A DNA stretch of 27,053 nucleotides, taken from positions 1-27,053 of the forward strand of contig UQHJ01000032.1 of NCBI GenBank assembly GCA_900540885.1, read 5' to 3'. Shown here in pieces: positions 13,727-20,811 of the stretch; position 1 is the first letter of the stretch; every line of letters starts with the position of its first letter. The notes beneath the pieces were generated by a model, which made no database searches, had not been told where the DNA came from, and worked only from the letters and a program-made list of their open reading frames with translations. The stretch comes from an uncultured Prevotella sp. (lineage in GTDB: Bacteria > Bacteroidota > Bacteroidia > Bacteroidales > Bacteroidaceae). The translations under genes were made by a program, and so were the position numbers.

Positions 13727-15211
13727 TTATTCTCCGGGGCGGCTATAGTTAGGAGCCTCGCTTGTGATAGTGATGTCGTGAGGGTGACTTTCGAGAACAC
13801 CAGCACCTGTGATGCGAGTAAACTTAGCGTCGTGTAGCTTTTCGATAGTAGCGGCACCACAGTAACCCATACCAGAGCGCAAACCGCCAACCATTTGATA
13901 GATAACCTCTTGTACAGAGCCTTTGTAAGGAACGCGACCTGCAATACCCTCGGGTACGAGTTTCTTCACTTCCTTTACATTGCCTTGGAAGTAACGGTCC
14001 TTTGACCCATTCTCCATAGCTTCGAGAGAACCCATACCACGGTAAGTCTTAAACTTACGGCCGTTGAAGATGACTGTTTCGCCTGGGCTTTCTTCAGTAC
14101 CAGCAACGAGTGAACCAATCATTACACAGTATCCGCCAGCAGCCAAGGCCTTTACTACATCACCAGAGTAGCGCAAACCACCGTCAGCAATCAAAGGCAC
14201 TCCAGTGCCCTTCAAGGCACAAGCTACATCGTAAACGGCTGAGAGCTGTGGTACACCCACGCCCGCTACGACACGAGTGGTACAGATTGAACCCGGACCG
14301 ATACCCACTTTGATAGCATCAGCGCCAGCGTCAACCAACATACGTGCAGCATCACCTGTAGCAACATTGCCCACAACGATGTCAACGCCAGAGAAGTTGG
14401 CCTTAGCTTCTTTTAATTTTTCAATCACAAACTTAGAATGACCATGTGCAGTGTCAATCACAATGGCATCAGCGCCAGCTTGAATTAAGGCTTCCATGCG
14501 CTGCATAGTGTCTGCTGTAACACCAACGCCAGCGGCAACGCGTAAGCGCCCTTTAGCGTCCTTGCAAGCCATAGGTTTGTCTTTAGCTTTTGTGATGTCC
14601 TTATAAGTGATAAGACCTACGAGGTGGCCTCCTTTGTCAACAACGGGAAGTTTCTCGATTTTATTCTCTTGCAAAATCTGTGCGGCAGAGAGCAAGTCAG
14701 TTTGTTGAGTAGTGGTGACAAGGTTTTCTTTTGTCATCACTTCGTCAATGCGTTTGTCCAATTGACGTTCAAAGCGTAAGTCACGATTGGTAACGATACC
14801 AACTAAGTGCATCTCGTCATCAACAACGGGAATGCCACCGATGTGATATTCACTCATCAAGTCGAGTGCGTCCTGAACTGTTTTGTAACGTTTAATGGTT
14901 ACAGGGTCGTAAATCATACCATTTTCGGCACGCTTTACGATGGCTACTTGGCGTGCTTGGTCTTCGATGCTCATGTTCTTATGAATCACACCGATACCAC
15001 CTTCACGAGCAATGGCAATGGCCATCGTTGATTCGGTAACAGTATCCATGGCAGCTGTAACGAAGGGAATCTGCAAGTCTATGTTGCGTGAGAACTTCGT
15101 TGCCAAAGAAACAGTACGAGGAAGTACGTCAGAGTAAGCGGGAACTAAAAGGACGTCATCAAACGTGAGACCGTCCATCACGATTTTGTCAGCAATAAAA
15201 TCAGATGTCAT
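13727..15211 (-). CDS. guaB: Inosine-5'-monophosphate dehydrogenase
   Basis: A 494-aa enzyme that oxidises IMP to XMP with NAD+, the first committed step of guanine nucleotide synthesis. The barrel is interrupted by two CBS domains (about 100-210; IGGIPVVDDEMHLVGIVTNR and IEKLPVVDKGGHLVGLITYK), which bind regulatory nucleotides. The catalytic loop GIGPGSICTTRVVAG has its Cys at 310. DTAHGHSK (253-260) and GNVATGDAAR (281-290) are further signatures. The ATG at 15211 (MTSDFIADKIVMDGLTFDDV) is used rather than a GTG at 15235, because the -7 box at 15237-15244 puts the transcription start downstream of that GTG. Its length is close to that of other bacterial IMPDHs. Confidence 0.97.
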   Translation of the reverse strand: MTSDFIADKIVMDGLTFDDVLLVPAYSDVLPRTVSLATKFSRNIDLQIPFVTAAMDTVTESTMAIAIAREGGIGVIHKNMSIEDQARQVAIVKRAENGMIYDPVTIKRYKTVQDALDLMSEYHIGGIPVVDDEMHLVGIVTNRDLRFERQLDKRIDEVMTKENLVTTTQQTDLLSAAQILQENKIEKLPVVDKGGHLVGLITYKDITKAKDKPMACKDAKGRLRVAAGVGVTADTMQRMEALIQAGADAIVIDTAHGHSKFVIEKLKEAKANFSGVDIVVGNVATGDAARMLVDAGADAIKVGIGPGSICTTRVVAGVGVPQLSAVYDVACALKGTGVPLIADGGLRYSGDVVKALAAGGYCVMIGSLVAGTEESPGETVIFNGRKFKTYRGMGSLEAMENGSKDRYFQGNVKEVKKLVPEGIAGRVPYKGSVQEVIYQMVGGLRSGMGYCGAATIEKLHDAKFTRITGAGVLESHPHDITITSEAPNYSRPGE

Positions 15212-15236
15212 ACTAAGTTGGGATTTTAATTGCACG

Positions 15237-15266
15237 CAAAATTACACATTTCTTTTTTACGCACAA
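15237..15266 (-). promoter_or_regulatory. Predicted guaB promoter
   Basis: The -33 TTG (15264-15266), a 19-nt gap and the -7 box TAATTTTG (15237-15244) on the minus strand form a full consensus match. The leader is only about 20 nt. No purine-responsive element was recognised. Confidence 0.75.
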
Positions 15267-15297
15267 GGTGTTGTGTTGTTTTTTTTGAAAAAACGGC

Positions 15298-15489
15298 TTA
15301 CTGTTCGCATGTTTTTGCCAATGCCTCTATAAAGGTTTCTTCTGTAGGTTTATTGTCATAGAGGTAGGCTAACATTTTGCTTACAGCCGTTTTAGACTGT
15401 GAAAGAATTTGGAGTGCAGTAATGCAAAGTCCGTGTGAATAGCCTAACTCTTGCATTTCGGCATAAAGTGCTTGCTCGTTTGCAGTCAT
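15298..15489 (-). CDS. Small protein of unknown function (63 aa)
   Basis: A 63-aa, soluble-looking, mostly helical protein with no signal peptide, beginning MTANEQALYAEMQELGYSHG and ending in KTCEQ. I do not recognise the family. It starts 10 bp past the thioredoxin stop and reads in the same direction, so it is probably the second gene of a two-gene transcript. The tight spacing, an ATG start and a balanced composition argue for a real gene. Two Cys residues (21 and 61) are present, but no redox motif. A role linked to thioredoxin would be guesswork. No terminator is visible after it; the guaB promoter starts about 30 bp downstream of its stop. Confidence 0.65.
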   Translation of the reverse strand: MTANEQALYAEMQELGYSHGLCITALQILSQSKTAVSKMLAYLYDNKPTEETFIEALAKTCEQ

Positions 15490-15499
15490 AGTTCGCTCC

Positions 15500-15799
15500 T
15501 TATTTTAAGAAAGGGTCAAGCGTAGCCAGAAGGTCTGCTTTTGACATAGCTCCACTTGAACGCCATAAAACCTCTCCTTGTTTGAAGAGTAGGAGAGTGG
15601 GTACAGCTTGAACGCGATAGTTAGCAGCCGTATCGTTATGTTGGTCTACGTCTACTTTAATAATGCGAATTTTGTCACCTAACGTCTTTTTTACTTGTTC
15701 CAAAATTGGGTGCATCATTTTGCAAGGTTGGCACCAAGTAGCATAGAAGTCAACCAACACAAGTTGGTCAGTTGAAATTACGTCTTGAAATGTTTCCAT
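15500..15799 (-). CDS. Thioredoxin-family protein with a WCQPC active site
   Basis: A 99-aa cytoplasmic thioredoxin. The active site DFYATWCQPCKMM has Cys23 and Cys26, and the cis-proline is Pro67 in VQAVPTLLLF. The usual thioredoxin A sequence is WCGPC; Gln in place of Gly may shift the redox potential or partner choice. The ATG at 15799 (METFQDVISTDQLVLVDFYA) is preferred over a start 14 codons upstream, which lies at or above the transcription start predicted from the -7 box at 15839. It has no signal peptide, so it is not an exported thioredoxin. Length is slightly short for the family but all core elements are present. Confidence 0.92.
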   Translation of the reverse strand: METFQDVISTDQLVLVDFYATWCQPCKMMHPILEQVKKTLGDKIRIIKVDVDQHNDTAANYRVQAVPTLLLFKQGEVLWRSSGAMSKADLLATLDPFLK

Positions 15800-15838
15800 A
15801 TTGTGTTGTGTAGTTAATGTGATAGAGTAACTAAGTCC

Positions 15839-15846
15839 CAAAAGTA
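15839..15846 (-). promoter_or_regulatory. Predicted thioredoxin promoter (-7 box TACTTTTG)
   Basis: TACTTTTG on the minus strand fits TAnnTTTG. No TTTG is visible at -33. It gives a leader of about 33 nt to the ATG at 15799. The palindromic element begins about 80 bp upstream. Confidence 0.55.
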
Positions 15847-15926
15847 GTCATTTAATTCTGCTTGCGGTTATGATGTTATATTTTTTATAGGTTTTTGAGT
15901 TTCTTATAGTTTTGGTATCTACAAAA

Positions 15927-16132
15927 AAACTGAAACAGCAATTTGTCGGCCTAATTGGGGGGCGGGTTAATTAGGGGGGCGGGTTTTTAACCCGCGGCAG
16001 CAGCAGGCTTGAACATCTACTTATAGTCACTAAGCGACTATAGGCAACTTGCTGCTGCCGCGGGTTGAAAACCCGCCCCCCCCCAATTAGACTGATAAAT
16101 TGCAGTTTACCCACACAATTCATTACAGAGTC
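15927..16132. repeat. Palindromic intergenic element, copy 2 (intact)
   Basis: The left arm (about 15927-16015) and the reverse complement of the right arm (about 16045-16112) share AATTT-TC, CTAATTGGGGGG, GCGGGTT, AACCCGCGGCAGCAGCA. The centre (16022-16042) is a hairpin, TATAGTC/GACTATA with loop ACTAAGC. The left arm has a short internal duplication (AATTGGGGGGCGGGTT, then AATTAGGGGGGCGGGTT), also present in copy 1. Each arm itself contains a GCGGGTT/AACCCGC hairpin. After the right arm the 37-nt tail runs to 16132. Confidence 0.85.
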
Positions 16133-16264
16133 AAGAATCTCTACAGAAAGTTTCAGAAAACCCTAAATAGGCATTTAAACTTACGTGTTTTTTACCACCA
16201 TTGTTTTTGCTTTCATCTTTCATTTTTAGTATTGAATGTGTTGATTATCAATTTATTCATGTGC

Positions 16265-16503
16265 TGAAACATTGTGTTCCGATGTTTCACTTTTAGTTTC
16301 ATGTTTCATTCATCAAAAAACACAGTGGGAGCGATACGAAAACACTGAGGGAAAAATAAAACGCTCCTATTGTGTTTTATTTTGCAATGTATTTGTGTCA
16401 TTTAAAAGGTGAAACATGAAACTAAAAATGAAACATTGATATGCTATGTTTCATTGTTTGAAAGCGTTGATATACAGGAGGTTATAATGAAAATATGAAA
16501 CAT
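16265..16503. repeat. TGAAACAT array with nested inverted repeats
   Basis: TGAAACAT occurs four times on the plus strand (16265, 16410, 16429, 16496) and three times on the minus strand (16282-16289, 16301-16308, 16446-16453). Two pairs form 27-nt arms (16282-16308 with 16410-16436, one mismatch). Nested inside is a 17-bp arm pair, 16317-16333 with 16362-16378, fully paired in plus-strand RNA if two G-U pairs are allowed. No ORF covers it. Candidate roles are protein-binding repeats, a structured RNA or an old mobile element; none is proven. Confidence 0.75.
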
Positions 16504-16671
16504 GAAAGATGATTTAGATTCTTTTGTAACGTATATATAGTAATGTGTATATAGTATCGTAAAAAGAAGCAGAAAAAAACGATAGTGCGAATAAAATGCA
16601 AACTGCAGCGTTGAAGAAAGTTTTAAGTTATTTTTAAGGCATTTTGTGTGGTAGGTGTAAAATTTAAAACG

Positions 16672-16699
16672 TTTGTAAGGCTTATATTAAATATTTTTG
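16672..16699 (+). promoter_or_regulatory. Predicted lpxD promoter
   Basis: TATTTTTG (16692-16699) fits the -7 box. TTTG (16672-16675) lies upstream but with a 16-nt gap, shorter than the usual 19-21. It would start a transcript about 100 nt above lpxD that could run through lpxC-fabZ and lpxA to the terminator at 20743. Confidence 0.5.
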
Positions 16700-16803
16700 C
16701 GATATTTGCCCCTTAGATAAGGTTGTGCGTTGTAAAGTGTTAGCTAAAAAATAGCTAAAGAAGTGTTACAATCTTGTTGCTTGCAATAATCAAAATAACA
16801 AAT

Positions 16804-17838
16804 ATGGAATTTTCAGCAAAACAGATAGCCGAATATTTAGGAGGAACCGTAGAAGGTGACGAGAATGCTTCAGTAAAGACATTTGCCAAGATAGAGGAAG
16901 GCGTGAAAGGAGCCATATCATTTCTTGCCAATCCGCATTATGCACATTATCTTTATGACACCCAATCAAGTATAGTCCTTGTAAACAAAGATTTTCAACT
17001 TGAGAGAGAAGTCTCTGCCACGCTGATTCGTGTAGACAATGCTTATGAGGCTATAGCACGTTTGTTGACGCTCTATCAATCAACTATGCAAAAGCGCTGT
17101 GGCGTTCATCCTTTAGCTTGTGTAGCCGAAACGGCTCAGTTGGGCGAGGATTGTTATGTGGGTCCGTTTGCTTATGTAGGCGAAAATGCTGTAGTAGGTA
17201 AGGGCTGCCAGATTTATGCTGGTGTTGTAATAGAAGAGCGTGCTGTGATAGGTGATGATTGCTTGTTCTATCCCAACGTATCCATTTATCATGATTGCAA
17301 GATTGGTAATCGCGTAACCTTGCATTCAGGTTGCGTGATTGGTGCTGACGGTTTCGGCTTTGCACCAGCCGCCGATGGCTATGAGAAAATACCACAGATA
17401 GGTATCGTAACCATAGAAGACGATGTAGAAATTGGCGCAAACACTTGTGTAGACCGTTCAACAATGGGTTCAACCTATGTACGTAAGGGTGTGAAGTTAG
17501 ATAACCTCGTACAAGTAGCACATAATTGCGAAGTAGGTGAGAACACGGTTATGTCAGCTCAAGTAGGCGTAGCAGGTTCAACGAAGATTGGCAAATGGTG
17601 TATGTTTGGTGGTCAGGTAGGTATTGCTGGACATGCAGTTATTGGCGATCGCGTATTGTCTGGAGCTCAGGCTGGTATAGCTGGAAGCATTAAGAAAGGA
17701 AACGTTACCGTGCAAGGTTCGCCTGCGATTGATGCGCGCAACTTTATGCGTTCAAGTGTTGTCTTTAAATATTTGCCTGAAATGCGCAAAGAATTGGACG
17801 CTTTGAAAAAGGAAATTGAAGAATTAAAAAAGAAATAA
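16804..17838 (+). CDS. lpxD: UDP-3-O-acylglucosamine N-acyltransferase
   Basis: A 344-aa cytoplasmic enzyme adding the second acyl chain, from acyl-ACP, to UDP-3-O-acyl-glucosamine in lipid A synthesis. The start MEFSAKQIAEYLGGTVEGDE at 16804 is chosen over an ATG ten codons upstream because it matches the usual LpxD beginning and length. The N-terminal uridine-binding domain (about 1-100) includes ISFLANPHYAHYLYDTQ. The left-handed beta-helix of hexapeptide repeats (about 105-320) carries the catalytic His240 in VQVAHNCEVG and GCVIGADGFGFAPA. The C-terminal helix (KELDALKKEIEELKKK) is typical. It is the first gene of the lipid A cluster, 96 bp ahead of lpxC-fabZ. Confidence 0.96.
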   Translation: MEFSAKQIAEYLGGTVEGDENASVKTFAKIEEGVKGAISFLANPHYAHYLYDTQSSIVLVNKDFQLEREVSATLIRVDNAYEAIARLLTLYQSTMQKRCGVHPLACVAETAQLGEDCYVGPFAYVGENAVVGKGCQIYAGVVIEERAVIGDDCLFYPNVSIYHDCKIGNRVTLHSGCVIGADGFGFAPAADGYEKIPQIGIVTIEDDVEIGANTCVDRSTMGSTYVRKGVKLDNLVQVAHNCEVGENTVMSAQVGVAGSTKIGKWCMFGGQVGIAGHAVIGDRVLSGAQAGIAGSIKKGNVTVQGSPAIDARNFMRSSVVFKYLPEMRKELDALKKEIEELKKK

Positions 17839-17934
17839 AGTGTTACCCTAAAATGGGCAATGATTGTACGTGCATTTGTGTGTAGCGTTTCTTTCACCCC
17901 ATTTATGGTTATCACATCTCTTGTCCTATAAGTT

Positions 17935-19320
17935 ATGTTTAAACAAAAGACTTTAGCTGGAAGTTTCTCATTATTTGGTAAAGGGTTGCATACAGGCTTA
18001 AACCTAACCGTAACCTTTAATCCAGCCCCAGAGAACTCGGGCTACAAAATACAACGTATAGATTTAGAGGGAGAACCCATCATTCAAGCTATTGCTGAAA
18101 ATGTGGTAGATACCTCACGTGGCACAGTGGTGGCCAATGGTGAAGCACGATGCAGCACCATTGAGCATGCCATGGCGGCTTTGTATGCCTTAGGTATTGA
18201 CAACTGCTTAATTCAAGTAAATGGTCCTGAGTTCCCAATTCTTGATGGTAGCTCTATCATGTACGTCGAAAACATTCGTCGTGTAGGCGTTGTAGAGCAA
18301 AACGCTCCGAAGGACTTTTATGTAATTAAGAAGAAGATAGAGTTCCGTGACGACGAAACGGGTTCTTCTATCATCATCTTGCCAGATGAACAGTTCTCTA
18401 TCACGACGATGATTTCGTTCGACTCGCAGTTCATTAATAGTCAGTTCGCTACGCTCGACAATATGGACGACTTTACCGAACATATTGCTCCCGCGCGTAC
18501 GTTTGTATTTGTACGCGAAATAGAACCACTGCTCAAGGCAGGCTTGATAAAGGGTGGCGACTTAGACAATGCGATTGTCATTTACGAAAAGGAGATTTCG
18601 CAAGAAGCGCTTGACCGCTTGGCCGACCACTTACACGTGGAGCACCGCGACGCAACCGCATTGGGTTACATTCAAGACCGTCCGTTGGTTTGGCAGAACG
18701 AACCCGCTCGTCATAAATTGCTTGACATCATTGGCGATATGGCCTTGATTGGTCGTCCTATTAAGGGTAGGATTATTGCCACACGTCCGGGACACACCAT
18801 TAATAATAAGTTTGCGCGTCAAATGCGTCGCGAAATTCGCAAGCACGAGGTGCAGGCTCCCAACTACGATCCGAATGAAGAACCTTTGATGGACGTTAAC
18901 CGCATTCGCGAACTCTTGCCCCACCGCTATCCTATGCAGTTGGTTGACAAAGTAGTTGAGACTGGTTCTAATTTTATTGTAGCTGTAAAGAATGTAACTT
19001 CCAACGAAGCCTTCTTCCAAGGCCACTTCCCACAAGAACCCGTTATGCCAGGTGTTTTGCAAATAGAGGCTATGGCTCAAGCAGGTGGCTTGTTGGTATT
19101 AAACTCAATAGAAGAACCCGAACGTTGGAGTACTTACTTCTTACGCATAGATGATGTAAAGTTCCGCAAGAAGGTGGTACCAGGTGACACACTCTTGTTC
19201 CGTGTAGAATTGATTACTCCCATTCGTCATGGTATAGCCACAATGCGCGGTTTTGCATTCGTTGGTGAAACGGTAGTAATGGAGGCCACCTTTACGGCAC
19301 AAATTACGAAGAATAAGTAG
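17935..19320 (+). CDS. lpxC-fabZ: Bifunctional LpxC deacetylase / FabZ dehydratase
   Basis: A 461-aa fusion. Residues of about 1-305 are LpxC, the zinc enzyme that removes the acetyl group from UDP-3-O-acyl-GlcNAc, the committed step of lipid A synthesis. The zinc ligands are His78 (STIEHAM), His260 and Asp264 (HKLLDIIGD), with the catalytic His287 in RPGHTINNKFA. Residues of about 318-461 are FabZ, the 3-hydroxyacyl-ACP dehydratase of fatty acid synthesis: LLPHRYPMQLVDKV, then His364 and Glu378 in the QGHFPQEPVMPGVLQIEAM core. The fusion is known across Bacteroidetes and joins two enzymes that compete for the 3-hydroxyacyl-ACP pool. A 30-residue linker separates the domains. lpxA follows after 38 bp. 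Confidence 0.97.
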   Translation: MFKQKTLAGSFSLFGKGLHTGLNLTVTFNPAPENSGYKIQRIDLEGEPIIQAIAENVVDTSRGTVVANGEARCSTIEHAMAALYALGIDNCLIQVNGPEFPILDGSSIMYVENIRRVGVVEQNAPKDFYVIKKKIEFRDDETGSSIIILPDEQFSITTMISFDSQFINSQFATLDNMDDFTEHIAPARTFVFVREIEPLLKAGLIKGGDLDNAIVIYEKEISQEALDRLADHLHVEHRDATALGYIQDRPLVWQNEPARHKLLDIIGDMALIGRPIKGRIIATRPGHTINNKFARQMRREIRKHEVQAPNYDPNEEPLMDVNRIRELLPHRYPMQLVDKVVETGSNFIVAVKNVTSNEAFFQGHFPQEPVMPGVLQIEAMAQAGGLLVLNSIEEPERWSTYFLRIDDVKFRKKVVPGDTLLFRVELITPIRHGIATMRGFAFVGETVVMEATFTAQITKNK

Positions 19321-19358
19321 TTTAGTTGCGTGCTTTGCGTACATTATAAAAGATTGAT

Positions 19359-20126
19359 ATGATAAGTCCTTTAGCATACGTACATCCTGAGGCTCAAATA
19401 GGCGAGGGGTGTGAGATAGGTCCCTTTTGCTACATCGATAAGAATGTGGTGATAGGCAATAATAATCACTTAATGAATGGCGTAACATTGCTTTCGGGTG
19501 CGCGCATTGGTAATAACAATCGCATCTTTCCGGGGGCTGTCATTGGAGCTATTCCGCAAGACTTAAAGTTTAAGGGAGAAGAAACCACGGCAGAGGTAGG
19601 TGACAATAACACCATACGTGAGAATGTCACCATTAATCGTGGTACAGCAGCCAAGGGAAAAACCGTAGTAGGCTCTAACAACCTATTAATGGAAGGCATG
19701 CACGTAGCACACGATGCTGTAGTTGGCAATGGTTGTATTATTGGCAATACTACCAAAATTGCGGGTGAAGTAGTGATTGATGACTTTGCCATTATCTCAG
19801 CTTGTGTGTTGATTCACCAGTTCTGCCACATTGGTAGCTACGTAATGGTAGGTGGTGGCACTCGCACGAGTCAGGACATTCCGCCTTATTGCATGGCAGC
19901 ACGTGAACCTGTTTCGTATTGTGGCTTAAACCTGGTAGGACTGCGTCGTCGCGGTTTCTCGAAAGACGTGATTGAAAACATTCACAATACTTATCGCTTG
20001 CTTTATCAGCGCGGCAAGTTGCGTGATGAATGCTTAAAGGAAATTCGCGAAACTGTGCCCATGAGCCCTGAAATAGAGTATATACTCAACTTCGTTACCT
20101 CATCAACGCGCGGTATTATTAAATAA
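19359..20126 (+). CDS. lpxA: UDP-N-acetylglucosamine acyltransferase
   Basis: A 255-aa cytoplasmic enzyme transferring a 3-hydroxyacyl chain from ACP to the 3-OH of UDP-GlcNAc, the first lipid A reaction. It has a left-handed beta-helix of hexapeptide repeats (about 1-185; AQIGEGCEIGPFCYIDKNV and similar). The catalytic His118 is in MHVAHDAVVGNGCIIGN, and the LIHQFCHIGSYVMVGGGT stretch also belongs to the active groove. The C-terminal helical domain (about 190-255) has NLVGLRRRGFSKDVIENIHN. Length equals the family norm (about 260). Products flow to LpxC, encoded just upstream. A minus-strand ORF over the same DNA is a shadow of the repeats. Confidence 0.97.
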   Translation: MISPLAYVHPEAQIGEGCEIGPFCYIDKNVVIGNNNHLMNGVTLLSGARIGNNNRIFPGAVIGAIPQDLKFKGEETTAEVGDNNTIRENVTINRGTAAKGKTVVGSNNLLMEGMHVAHDAVVGNGCIIGNTTKIAGEVVIDDFAIISACVLIHQFCHIGSYVMVGGGTRTSQDIPPYCMAAREPVSYCGLNLVGLRRRGFSKDVIENIHNTYRLLYQRGKLRDECLKEIRETVPMSPEIEYILNFVTSSTRGIIK

Positions 20127-20141
20127 ACAGACACACATAGT

Positions 20142-20717
20142 ATGCTTTACAGAATAAAATACATTTGTGAGGAGGTTGACGGCTTCGTGCGCGAGATAAA
20201 GATAGATAGCGATGCTACCTTTCTTGACCTCAACAAGGTGATATTAAAGTCGTGCAACTATCCTGACGATCAAATGACCTCTTTCTATCTTTGTAACGAA
20301 GAGTGGGAACGTGGTGAGCAAATCACGCGTGAGGACATGGGCTTCGGTGGGTCAGATGAAGACGTATATGTAATGGATAAAACGCGCCTATCGGAGTTGA
20401 TAGAGGACGAGGAACAGCACCTTATATTTGTGTTCGACCCCTTTAGCAATCGTTGCTTCTACCTTGACGTGAAAGAGATGATTCCTGGTGAACACCTTGA
20501 TGAGGCAGAGATTATACGTTCAAAGGGTGAGGCTCCCCAGCAGATTGAAATTGATGACGATCCCGTAGCTTCGGTCAAAGGAGGTAAAAAGCGTGCAGCC
20601 GTGGTGTCTGACGATTACGATGACGATGGCGGCATCTTTGGCGATGGCGCAGCCTTCAACGATGATGAGTTAGACCTTGAAGGATTTGAAATTTCAGAGG
20701 GTAACCCTTACGAATAA
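20142..20717 (+). CDS. Acidic pRiA4b ORF-3-like protein, function unknown
   Basis: A 191-aa soluble protein. The N-terminal part (about 1-125) fits the plasmid pRiA4b ORF-3 / IS1096 passenger-protein fold: MLYRIKYICEEVDGFVREIK, IDSDATFLDLNKVILKSCNY, MTSFYLCNEEWERGEQI. In many Bacteroidetes such a gene is found beside lipid A or miaA genes (recalled, not checked here). The C-terminal 65 residues are very acidic and low in complexity (VVSDDYDDDGG, FNDDELDLEGFE), probably disordered. The family name is historical; no transposase domain is visible, and there is no sign of a mobile element here. It starts 15 bp after lpxA and is the last gene before the operon terminator at 20743, so it is co-expressed with lipid A synthesis. 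Confidence 0.8.
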   Translation: MLYRIKYICEEVDGFVREIKIDSDATFLDLNKVILKSCNYPDDQMTSFYLCNEEWERGEQITREDMGFGGSDEDVYVMDKTRLSELIEDEEQHLIFVFDPFSNRCFYLDVKEMIPGEHLDEAEIIRSKGEAPQQIEIDDDPVASVKGGKKRAAVVSDDYDDDGGIFGDGAAFNDDELDLEGFEISEGNPYE

Positions 20718-20742
20718 GTAATATAGATAGTATTATATAAGG

Positions 20743-20798
20743 AAGCGGATTGTCTTTTGCTTTAATTCAGATGATAAGCAAAAAGCAATCCGCTTTTT
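20743..20798 (+). terminator. Terminator of the lpx gene cluster
   Basis: The stem AAGCGGATTG/CAATCCGCTT, a 2x2 internal loop and then TTTTGCTT/AAGCAAAA give 18 bp around a 13-nt loop, followed by five T. This is a very strong intrinsic terminator. It ends 13 bp before the miaA ATG, leaving no room for a separate promoter between them. Confidence 0.9.
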
Positions 20799-20811
20799 AT
20801 GCATCCTTTTA

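Larger units (their letters stand above)
15847..16803. other. Large gene-free region between trx and lpxD
   Basis: About 960 bp between divergent genes without a credible ORF. In order it holds: palindromic element copy 2 (15927-16132), an AT-rich spacer, a cluster of TGAAACAT motifs with nested inverted repeats (16265-16503), another AT-rich spacer with a TATATA-rich stretch near 16532-16555, and the lpxD promoter area (16672-16699). It is by far the longest non-coding stretch in the window. Confidence 0.75.

Noticed and set aside
15212..15235. Upstream GTG start for guaB
   Set aside because: The -7 box at 15237-15244 would put transcription start inside or below this codon; the ATG at 15211 matches the usual IMPDH start.
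16265..16503. CRISPR array
   Set aside because: The repeated unit is 8 nt, occurs in both directions and is irregularly spaced; there are no cas genes.
20142..20717. Mobile element suggested by the IS1096-passenger family name
   Set aside because: No transposase, terminal repeats or disrupted gene are present; the gene is a tightly spaced operon member.
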